NCBI RefSeq assembly: GCF_001988955.1
Contig: NZ_CP014263.1
Coordinates: forward strand, 4,434,001-4,498,000
DNA length: 64,000 nt
Direction of reading: 5' to 3'
Source of the DNA: Spirosoma montaniterrae
Lineage (GTDB): Bacteria; Bacteroidota; Bacteroidia; Cytophagales; Spirosomataceae
The notes beneath the pieces are model-generated. The model searched no databases. It had not been told where the DNA came from and saw only the letters and a list, made by a program, of their open reading frames with translations. Position numbers and translations under genes: made by a program. Positions 1 through 6,695 of the stretch are shown here, piece by piece; position 1 is the first letter of the stretch; each line of letters starts with the position of its first letter.

Positions 1-40
1 TCGAGCGGCTGAACTGATAACCAATCTGACGTTATATTGA

Positions 41-98
41 TGTATGGCTGACGCGGGTGAGACGCAACCCTTTGCGTCTCCTTCGCGCCAGCCATACA
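41..98. repeat. Nested intergenic hairpin of the GAGACGCAA family
   Basis: Outer arms TGTATGGCTG (41-50) and CAGCCATACA (89-98) pair perfectly; inside them CGCG pairs with CGCG, and the core arms GAGACGCAA and TTTGCGTCTC pair around a short CCC loop. The same GAGACGCAA/TTGCGTCTC core recurs at 50762-50885, so this belongs to a dispersed palindrome family and is not a one-off terminator. No T-tract follows. Function unknown; it could act as an RNA hairpin at the 3' end of a gene that lies to the left of the window. Confidence 0.7.
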
Positions 99-161
99 CC
101 GCATCTGATTCTTGTAAAAACCACTGAATAAGTTAGACAAAACACGCAAAAATTTTGTTAT

Positions 162-224
162 TAGTATGCTTGCATACTATTTATTGACGTAGTTTCTTTG
201 CATAAGAATTGGTATGCACGCATA
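162..224 (+). promoter_or_regulatory. Two operator-like palindromes upstream of the acyl-CoA dehydrogenase
   Basis: TAGTATGC-TT-GCATACTA (162-179) is a perfect 8-bp inverted repeat with a 2-bp spacer. A second, shorter copy of the same motif, TATGC-AC-GCATA, lies at 213-224, just before the chosen start codon at 240. The shared TATGC-N2-GCATA core at two sites around a fatty-acid oxidation gene suggests binding of a dimeric repressor of the MarR or TetR type that responds to acyl-CoA. The motif is seen directly; the regulator is inferred and none is encoded nearby. I could not place a convincing promoter between the two sites. Confidence 0.5.
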
Positions 225-239
225 ATAAAACCGATCAAG

Positions 240-2054
240 ATGATTGCTACAGAACCCAAAGCCTCCATCAAGGGTGGCGAATTCCTGATTAAAGAGACAG
301 AGGCTGCCAACGTTTTTATCCCTGAAGAATTTACTGAAGAGCAGCAGATGATTGCGGCTACCTGCCGCGAGTTTCTGGAGCGCGAAATATGGCCCCGTTT
401 AAACGAAATTGACTCGGCAAAATCGCCCGAACTGATTTCGTCGCTGATGGACAAAGCTGGTGAACTGGGGCTGTTGGGTACGGGCGTACCAGAAGAATAC
501 GGCGGTTTTGGCATGAACTTCAACACGTCGATGCTGGTAGCCGAAGCCACTGGCGCGGGGCATTCGTTCTCGGTGGCTCTATCGGCACATACAGGTATCG
601 GTACGCTGCCGATTGTGTACTACGGCAACGAAGAGCAAAAATCCAAATACCTGCCCCTGCTGGCTTCGGGCGAGTGGAAAGCCGCTTACTGCCTTACCGA
701 ACCCGATTCCGGTTCAGACGCCAACTCCGGCAAAACCAAAGCCGTTTTGAGCGAAGACGGTAAGCATTACGTGCTAACTGGTCAGAAAATGTGGATCACC
801 AATGGCGGTTTCGCTGACCTGTTCATTGTGTTCGCCAAAATTGCCGATGCCAATGGGCAATTGGATAAGAACCTTTCGGCCTTTATTGTCGAGAAGTCTT
901 ACGAAGGCATTACCATGAACGAGCCGGAACACAAGATGGGGATCAAAGGCTCAGATACGCGTCAGGTGTTTTTCACCGATTGTAAAGTGCCGGTCGAGAA
1001 CCTGTTGTCGGAGCGTGGCAATGGTTTCAAAATTGCCGTAAACATCCTGAACATTGGCCGTATTAAGCTGGGTGCTGCCACTATTGGCGGCTCGAAAGAA
1101 GTAATTAATCACGCTATTCGATACGCCAACGAGCGTAAGCAGTTTAAAACGCCTATTTCGGAATTTGGTGCCATCAAGCACAAACTCGCCGAAATGGCAA
1201 TTAAGGTATATGCGTCGGAAACGGCGTCGTACCGCGCGGGTCAGAATATCGACGACCTGATCGAAGATTTCAAAGAGCAGGGCATGGACGATGCATCGGC
1301 CAAACTGAAAGCTCTGGAACAGTTTGCCATTGAATGCGCCGTCATGAAAGTACACGGCTCCGAAGTACTCGACTACGTGACCGACGAAGGTGTGCAGGTG
1401 TATGGCGGTATGGGCTACTCTGCCGATGCACCGATGGACCGCAGCTACCGCGATGCGCGTATCAATCGAATCTTTGAAGGTACGAACGAGATCAACCGGA
1501 TGCTGATTGTTGACATGCTGCTGAAGCGGGCCATGAAAGGCGAACTCGACCTGATGGGTCCGGCAATGGCAGTGGCGAAAGAAATCATGTCGATTCCTGA
1601 TTTCAATACGGAAGAGGAAGAAGGCTTGTTCGTAGCCGAGAAGAACGTGTTGCGGAACCTGAAAAAAGCCGCGCTGATGGTGGCCGGTGCTGCCGTACAG
1701 AAGTTCATGACGAATCTCTCGAACGAGCAGGAGATTCTGATGAACGTGGCCGATATGGCGATTGAAATCTACGTGGCCGAGTCTGTATTGCTGCGTGTGG
1801 AGAAGTTGATTGGCATCAAAGGCGAAGCTGCCGTTTCGCTGCAAAAGCAAATGGCATTGGTGTACCTGCACGAAGCCGTTGAGAAAGTCAACAGCGCGGG
1901 CCGGGCAGCCATCACATCGTTTGCCGAAGGCGACGAACTGCGCGGTATGCTGATGGGCCTGAAACGGTTCACCAAAATTGAGCCGATGAACCTGAAAAAT
2001 CCCCGTCGGCAAATTGCCGATGCCATGATTGCCGAAAACAAGTATATTTTCTAA
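240..2054 (+). CDS. Acyl-CoA dehydrogenase with C-terminal extension
   Basis: FAD-dependent dehydrogenase of fatty-acid beta-oxidation that converts acyl-CoA to trans-2-enoyl-CoA. The family signatures are present: YCLTEPDSGSDA in the N-terminal half, with the GSD FAD/substrate loop, and YGGMGYS...RIFEGTNEINR towards the middle. At 604 aa it is about 200 residues longer than the short-chain enzymes and resembles the long, very-long-chain/ACAD9-like type with an extra helical C-terminal domain, common in Bacteroidota. I start it at the ATG at 240, giving MIATEPKAS; an upstream ATG at 198 would place one of the operator-like palindromes inside the coding region. It stands alone and ends in a strong terminator. 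The likely electron acceptor is ETF, which is not in the window. Confidence 0.9.
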   Translation: MIATEPKASIKGGEFLIKETEAANVFIPEEFTEEQQMIAATCREFLEREIWPRLNEIDSAKSPELISSLMDKAGELGLLGTGVPEEYGGFGMNFNTSMLVAEATGAGHSFSVALSAHTGIGTLPIVYYGNEEQKSKYLPLLASGEWKAAYCLTEPDSGSDANSGKTKAVLSEDGKHYVLTGQKMWITNGGFADLFIVFAKIADANGQLDKNLSAFIVEKSYEGITMNEPEHKMGIKGSDTRQVFFTDCKVPVENLLSERGNGFKIAVNILNIGRIKLGAATIGGSKEVINHAIRYANERKQFKTPISEFGAIKHKLAEMAIKVYASETASYRAGQNIDDLIEDFKEQGMDDASAKLKALEQFAIECAVMKVHGSEVLDYVTDEGVQVYGGMGYSADAPMDRSYRDARINRIFEGTNEINRMLIVDMLLKRAMKGELDLMGPAMAVAKEIMSIPDFNTEEEEGLFVAEKNVLRNLKKAALMVAGAAVQKFMTNLSNEQEILMNVADMAIEIYVAESVLLRVEKLIGIKGEAAVSLQKQMALVYLHEAVEKVNSAGRAAITSFAEGDELRGMLMGLKRFTKIEPMNLKNPRRQIADAMIAENKYIF

Positions 2055-2077
2055 AAACGGCCTATTTGGGCGTTGGG

Positions 2078-2110
2078 AGCCGTTTCCGAGTTCGGAAACG
2101 GCTTTTTTTG
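2078..2110 (+). terminator. Rho-independent terminator after the acyl-CoA dehydrogenase
   Basis: Arms AGCCGTTTCCGA (2078-2089) and TCGGAAACGGCT (2092-2103) are perfectly complementary over 12 bp and are followed by TTTTTTT. It starts 24 bp after the stop codon. Confidence 0.9.
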
Positions 2111-2186
2111 TAGACCCTACTGACATAGGGTTGTCACTGGTTTGGTCGATCTTTGATATGGTCATTCACCCAAATCCTGATTAACC

Positions 2187-2678
2187 ATGACAACACAAAC
2201 AACAGCCCTAATGATCGCTCCTGAAAGCCTGTCCGTTGCTACAACCGTGCCCTTTATGGCCCTGACGTTCAGCACCCGCGCCACGCTCCTGACGCTCAAC
2301 CAGCACAACCACGTACCGGGCGAACTCTACACCGAAGCCGAACAACTCGGCCTGACGCCCACCGGCCCGATTCAGTACATCTACGCGGGCGTGAGTGGCG
2401 ACGAGACCAACGAATTTGGCCTGGAGATTGTGTTGCCGGTTGCACACACGCAGGCGAAACCGTTTGGTTTTTCGCTGAAAACATTTGCCCCGTTCCGTTG
2501 CGTCAGTTACGAATATACCGGGCCGTGGGACGAACTACCGGCTGTATACGACGCGCTGTTTCCTGCCTTCTACCAGGCCGGGCACAAGTACAACGGTCAC
2601 ATTCGGGAGGTGTACACAGCCACTGATTTCGACAACCCCAACAACCACGTAACCGAAATTCAAGTCGGTTTGGTGTAG
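2187..2678 (+). CDS. GyrI-like / AraC effector-binding domain protein
   Basis: A 163-aa stand-alone protein that resembles the GyrI-like small-molecule-binding domain (the effector-binding domain of AraC/MerR regulators such as Rob and BmrR) with no DNA-binding domain attached. The N-terminal strand region with VPFMALTFST, the turn TPTGPIQYIYAG and the C-terminal segment GHIREVYTATDF followed by VTEIQVGL fit the pattern of this fold, which usually ends in an acidic residue-containing strand. Such stand-alone proteins bind or hydrolyse small hydrophobic ligands. It is a single gene between a terminator and a hairpin. The family call rests on overall pattern, so a related SRPBCC-like ligand binder is possible. 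Confidence 0.65.
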   Translation: MTTQTTALMIAPESLSVATTVPFMALTFSTRATLLTLNQHNHVPGELYTEAEQLGLTPTGPIQYIYAGVSGDETNEFGLEIVLPVAHTQAKPFGFSLKTFAPFRCVSYEYTGPWDELPAVYDALFPAFYQAGHKYNGHIREVYTATDFDNPNNHVTEIQVGLV

Positions 2679-2708
2679 GTTTTGAATGGGACACTGATTA
2701 TACAGATG

Positions 2709-2753
2709 GTACGGATTTTCACGGATGGTTTCGCCTTCGTGAAAATCTGTACC
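2709..2753. repeat. Imperfect intergenic hairpin (ACGGATTTTCACGGA family)
   Basis: Arms 2709-2726 and 2736-2753 pair at 16 of 18 positions. The sequence reads like the ATCCGTG-type repeats seen at 44377-44472. A T-rich stretch (TTTTGTTTTG) follows, so it could serve as the terminator of the upstream GyrI-like gene. Confidence 0.6.
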
Positions 2754-2786
2754 TTTTGTTTTGCTGACGACGATTCGCCAACCTGT

Positions 2787-3106
2787 TTAACAGCCGTTAG
2801 GATATTGATCGGGCGATAAGTACTTCTTATCCTCGGTCATGTCGCGGTAAGCAGCCATCCGCTCAGCTACGAGCATAGGCGTGTGGCCCTGGCCCTACCG
2901 TACTGAACCGTCGCCACCCCACTGGCCAAAACGACTTCAAATACAAACGCCAGTAGCAGCACGTTGGCCTTCCGGTCCTTCGTCGTCACCGCAAACGGCG
3001 ACCGGATGTGCACCCGCTTCTTCAGCACATACAGGTCGCCCTCCTTTATTTCCCTTGCCCCCGTCAACAGCAGGTTAGTCTTGGCTTCGGGGTAACGTAA
3101 AAACAT
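2787..3106 (-). pseudogene. Frameshifted fragment of an unrecognised protein
   Basis: Reading from an ATG at 3106 gives 79 codons with a protein-like composition, including a hydrophobic run (NVLLLAFVFEVVLASGVA) that could be one membrane helix. The frame then ends, but one base over it continues into a sensible tail, HTPMLVAERMAAYRDMTE, up to a TAA at 2787. The break falls in a GGGCCAGGGCC stretch near 2890. I read this as the decayed 3' part of one gene and do not recognise the family. It lies directly downstream of the restriction/HNH operon, consistent with a disrupted integration site. Apart from this fragment, 2754-3161 holds nothing I can support. Confidence 0.4.
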
Positions 3107-3161
3107 CCTCGGCGACTAGACCGGTATTTATGTTTATTTTTAATATGTGCTTAAATTTGGG

Positions 3162-3839
3162 CTATTTATACTGTCTCAACTTATTTTCCAGATAATACAC
3201 AGCCAAAGGATAAAACTCTTTGAAATTACCAGTGGCATCCCTGCTCTTGTAACTTTCAATTAGCGTTCGGATAACTTTCTCGGTTACTTTACCCTTTGTG
3301 TTTAATTGACGTAACCTATTTGATATGGCGTCTCTTAATCCCTCTCTGCGGCTACGTAATGACTGGTCATTGAGATTTAGGATTTTGTTAAGTTCATGAT
3401 CTAAGTCGGCTCTTTTGGACTGCATCGTCCCGTCACGTAGATATCTAATCTCAGCTTCTAAATTGGTAGTGAGAAGGCTGAACGATGTAATGTCTTCGTT
3501 ATTACTGCTTCTAAACGTATCACAGGTTTGAGACTGCGAACCGTTAGTTAACCTGCCTTGCACATTACCCCAGCAAGCTCCAAACAAATTCTTATAAACT
3601 AACTGCTCAGATGGATATTTCGACTGGCTTTTGAAGTGCTCAATCTTCATTCCCGGATACTTACCACCCACTTCTGGTATACGGCACATACAGTAGCAAC
3701 ACAAGCCACCCTGTTCTTTGACGAGTGATTGTCTGAGTGCTTTTTTGCCATCTTCAGGTAAATTGCTGTAAGTTGCTCCTTGTTTTCTTCTATAAGCGGC
3801 AAACTCACTGGGTTCTCTACTCTTCGTTATTCGTTTCAT
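3162..3839 (-). CDS. HNH endonuclease, TIGR02646/PtuB-like
   Basis: Predicted metal-dependent DNase, 225 aa. It carries the HNH/zinc arrangement CCYCMCR (about residues 47-53), IEHFKSQS (66-73), a conserved YKNLFGACWGN block (82-92) and CDTFRSSN (106-113), matching the TIGR02646 family found with retron-Ec78 and Septu ATPases. I prefer the ATG at 3839, whose product starts MKRITKSREP as in the family; a start at 3860 is possible. It overlaps the end of the ATPase gene by 23 bp (44 bp with the earlier start), so the two are translationally coupled. It is the last gene of a four-gene minus-strand operon, after methylase, specificity and ATPase genes. By analogy with Septu it would be the toxic nuclease released or activated by the ATPase; this is inference. 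Confidence 0.85.
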   Translation of the reverse strand: MKRITKSREPSEFAAYRRKQGATYSNLPEDGKKALRQSLVKEQGGLCCYCMCRIPEVGGKYPGMKIEHFKSQSKYPSEQLVYKNLFGACWGNVQGRLTNGSQSQTCDTFRSSNNEDITSFSLLTTNLEAEIRYLRDGTMQSKRADLDHELNKILNLNDQSLRSRREGLRDAISNRLRQLNTKGKVTEKVIRTLIESYKSRDATGNFKEFYPLAVYYLENKLRQYK

Positions 3840-5334
3840 CCAACTGTTCAAGAAAGTCAATCTCGGCTTGGGCTTTCGTCAGATCCCTGTCATCGTGGCC
3901 AATAATAGCGGCTATTTCGGCAAACAGGGCACGAGCATCTACAGTATTTTCGTCTTCTATTAATGAGAACAATTTTGTAAGTTGTGTGCGAACTCCTTCG
4001 GGGCGTTCTTCCACACCCATGAGCTCATAAAGCACGGTTGCTATGTCACGACCAGCATAGCGCGGCATGTAATCAACCGCCTGACCGTCGACAAGCTGTT
4101 GGACATGCACGTGCCTACGATCAGCATAGTTCAAGAGTAACGGGGAGTGGGTCGCCATGATATACTGGTTAAAAGGATTTACCTCAGTCTGGATTGCTCT
4201 TATAAATTTTACCTGCCATCTCGGATGGAAGTAAGCGTCTGGCTCGTCCAAAAGAAACAAATTGTTTTCCTCATTACTCTGATTGAATAAATGAGCTAAA
4301 GCCAAAATAGTATAACGGTGCCGCTCGCCCTCGCTGAGCCGATAATAATCAAGTCGCTCGTGCCCCCGTTTAAAAACTAAGTCAACTTTTGCCAGATAAC
4401 CCTCGTAAAATAGGCTTTCTAACAAGTGAAATAGAACGACAGCGAATTCGTAGTTGGACAAATTATTTTGATATTGAATGTCTCGCAAACCAATCAAGCC
4501 GGTGTAAGACAACGTGAGTTCATCCAGTTTTTCTTGTTGCCCATAAGGTAAATCGGGTCGGCCCAAGTCTGTGTTAAGAGACAAGATTTGCATCAAGTTA
4601 GCTAAAGCCCCTTCTGCCCCCCAAAATCGCTCATAGCTTTCTGACGATTTAAACTTAGTAGTCTTTTGTATGACAATTTTAACTTCATTTAATTCATACT
4701 CCGCTTTTACTTCCTTCCCAGTAAGGGTTGTAGGGTTTCCATCTTCATCAGCTAATAATTGGCACAATAGGGTGATAGCGTGATGTAATGGTGAAATATA
4801 GTATAGCAGTCTTTCTTTAGGATATATGTATTCGCCAATATTCAATTTTTGGCTGCGCAATTCTTTAGAGTAAAGCCCATTACGTCCTGTAGCCAAATTC
4901 TCTAAATAGGTTGACAAGCCTGAATAATATAGAAAAATTTTTGAGGGTATCAGACTACGAAAAAGGTGCTGCCTCTTAAATTCAGGTTGACTAATAGGCT
5001 GTTTGTTGATCAAAAACTTATAACCCGTTTCGTAAGAATATTCTAACTGTACAAGAATCTGTTTTATCTCCTCACTACCTTTTGGTGCATTAAGAATAGG
5101 AGAGCGATTCCATATAACGTATACTACAGAATATTCTATTAAGGGCTGTTCTTTCAGTTTGCCGTCAAGGTCAAGAGAAAGTTCGTTAAAAATGATCGCA
5201 ATAGCTTCTAAGACGGTACTTTTACCCGACCCGTTCTCACCAATCAGTACCGTAATCGCTGACTGCTCATCGAACCGTATCGTGAAGTCCTTAAGCACTT
5301 TATAATCCTTAATATAAAGTTCCTGCAATCTCAT
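3817..5334 (-). CDS. AAA/ABC-type ATPase, PtuA/OLD-like
   Basis: Soluble 505-aa SMC/ABC-like ATPase. Walker A is GENGSGKST at residues 32-40, the signature-like block is LSEGERHR, Walker B is LFLLDEPDAYFHP, and the switch histidine sits in ATHSPLL. There is no TOPRIM domain, so it is the PtuA-type partner of the HNH gene that it overlaps. The C-terminal part (YELMGVEERPEG and following helices) resembles the C-terminus of the second ATPase at 30802-32106. It overlaps hsdS by 4 bp (ATGA), placing it firmly in the methylase operon where a type I system would have hsdR. Likely role: sensor/controller of the HNH effector. Base composition is AT-richer than that of hsdM. Confidence 0.85.
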   Translation of the reverse strand: MRLQELYIKDYKVLKDFTIRFDEQSAITVLIGENGSGKSTVLEAIAIIFNELSLDLDGKLKEQPLIEYSVVYVIWNRSPILNAPKGSEEIKQILVQLEYSYETGYKFLINKQPISQPEFKRQHLFRSLIPSKIFLYYSGLSTYLENLATGRNGLYSKELRSQKLNIGEYIYPKERLLYYISPLHHAITLLCQLLADEDGNPTTLTGKEVKAEYELNEVKIVIQKTTKFKSSESYERFWGAEGALANLMQILSLNTDLGRPDLPYGQQEKLDELTLSYTGLIGLRDIQYQNNLSNYEFAVVLFHLLESLFYEGYLAKVDLVFKRGHERLDYYRLSEGERHRYTILALAHLFNQSNEENNLFLLDEPDAYFHPRWQVKFIRAIQTEVNPFNQYIMATHSPLLLNYADRRHVHVQQLVDGQAVDYMPRYAGRDIATVLYELMGVEERPEGVRTQLTKLFSLIEDENTVDARALFAEIAAIIGHDDRDLTKAQAEIDFLEQLDETNNEE

Positions 5335-6695
5335 GACGAAAATAGTTCTGATTCAAAGTCTTCAATAGCTTGTTGATGTTCTTTGCGGCTGAACACCCTG
5401 AGTTTTTTCAATTCGGATTTGTAATAAGTTATCCGAGTCTCAATCTCTATTTGCTTTTCCAACGGTGGATGAGGTACTATAAGACCTTCCAAGTAAAACT
5501 TGGGAACACGTTGCTGCCCAGCCGTTCCGCTAAAATAGTTGACAGCATCCTTTCGAATTGCTTTTGCTCTTAAGAGGTGATAGAGAAAAGAGATTCTAAA
5601 AGAAGGACTTTGGCTACGAATAACATGATACTCTGTCGACCCATAGCCATATCCATTTAGAAGGTTATTTGCTAATGCGGACTTGCCATTCTCCATACAA
5701 GGAGTAATTTTGGCCCATAACAAATCACCTTCTTGAAATTTGGTGTAGCCTTTAGAATGTGCTTTAATGCCTGTTCTAAACTCTTCTATTTCGCCATATT
5801 CATCAGAAATACATTCCATCGGCAAGAAACTTATTGGAAAGTTATCTAACAAACTTTTAAAATCTGTGTGAGGGTTAATATGTGCTAATTCGGCCAATCT
5901 TCTGTTCGGAAAAAGATTAGAGCGTAAAATGTCTTTATTTCCACCCCTCAGCAGTTTATCAACTCCCCACGTATTAACTGTTCGCCAGTTTACAAAAGCA
6001 AGTCGTCCACTATTAGGAACCAATGAAACTTCAACAATTCCTAATTCATTAAACAAATACTCTTCGATTTTTCTTTCTAATTGCTTAGCCTGCTCTTCCA
6101 GCCGCTCAGCTTCCGCAATGCGGGCGTTATAAGCCGCTACAATCCGGTTCTGTTCTGAAAGTGAAGGCAACGGAATCTTTATGTTCAGAAACTGCGTTTC
6201 GTCCACGCGCTGCCGACCCGTGGTGCCGCTGCTGCTGCTTTGACAGATGGCCAGAAACTCCTTTGTAGAGGATACCAGCGTCAGAAACGCCGGGTTGATG
6301 CGGCTCGTATCTACGTCGTAGCTCAGGAAGTCGGCGGTTGTTACGGCCCCGTCGAGTTCAGGCGGCACCAACCCAAACGCGCCGTTTCGGGCGTCGATTT
6401 TGGACATGATGAACTGCCCCGGCGCCACTATGAACTGGCGCTTGGTGCCGATGTTACGTCCCCATTCTTCGTCGCGTTTGAGTACACCCTTTGTGTACAG
6501 CCGGATGGTTACGCGGGTGTACAGTATGTCGTCCTGAATCTCAATGATATTCCGGTTACGCGTCAGGAAGTCGCCGATACGGACTAACGAAAACGTGTTC
6601 TTATAACGGGAACGGTTCTCGCGCAGATACCGAACGCTCCAGTTGACCAAGTCATTAAATGAAACAAAGTCAATACGGGAAGTAATTGTAGTCAT
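5331..6695 (-). CDS. hsdS: Type I-like restriction-modification specificity subunit HsdS
   Basis: DNA-recognition subunit, 454 aa, with two target-recognition halves each followed by a helical spacer. The first spacer contains IPLPSLSEQNRIVAAYN and a long coiled stretch (EAERLEEQAKQLERKIEEY); the second has VPHPPLEKQIEIETRI. It overlaps hsdM by a single base (TGATG) and the ATPase gene by 4 bp. Composition changes within the gene: the 5' half (about 6100-6695) is as GC-rich as hsdM, while the 3' half is AT-rich like the ATPase gene. This is what exchange of the second recognition domain would leave. Partner of the upstream methylase; it would direct methylation and perhaps target choice for the nuclease module. 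Confidence 0.9.
   Translation of the reverse strand: MTTITSRIDFVSFNDLVNWSVRYLRENRSRYKNTFSLVRIGDFLTRNRNIIEIQDDILYTRVTIRLYTKGVLKRDEEWGRNIGTKRQFIVAPGQFIMSKIDARNGAFGLVPPELDGAVTTADFLSYDVDTSRINPAFLTLVSSTKEFLAICQSSSSGTTGRQRVDETQFLNIKIPLPSLSEQNRIVAAYNARIAEAERLEEQAKQLERKIEEYLFNELGIVEVSLVPNSGRLAFVNWRTVNTWGVDKLLRGGNKDILRSNLFPNRRLAELAHINPHTDFKSLLDNFPISFLPMECISDEYGEIEEFRTGIKAHSKGYTKFQEGDLLWAKITPCMENGKSALANNLLNGYGYGSTEYHVIRSQSPSFRISFLYHLLRAKAIRKDAVNYFSGTAGQQRVPKFYLEGLIVPHPPLEKQIEIETRITYYKSELKKLRVFSRKEHQQAIEDFESELFSS

Noticed and set aside
951..2165. 404-codon open frame antisense to the acyl-CoA dehydrogenase
   Set aside because: Shadow of a well-recognised gene caused by its codon bias; His/Phe-rich reading with no family likeness.
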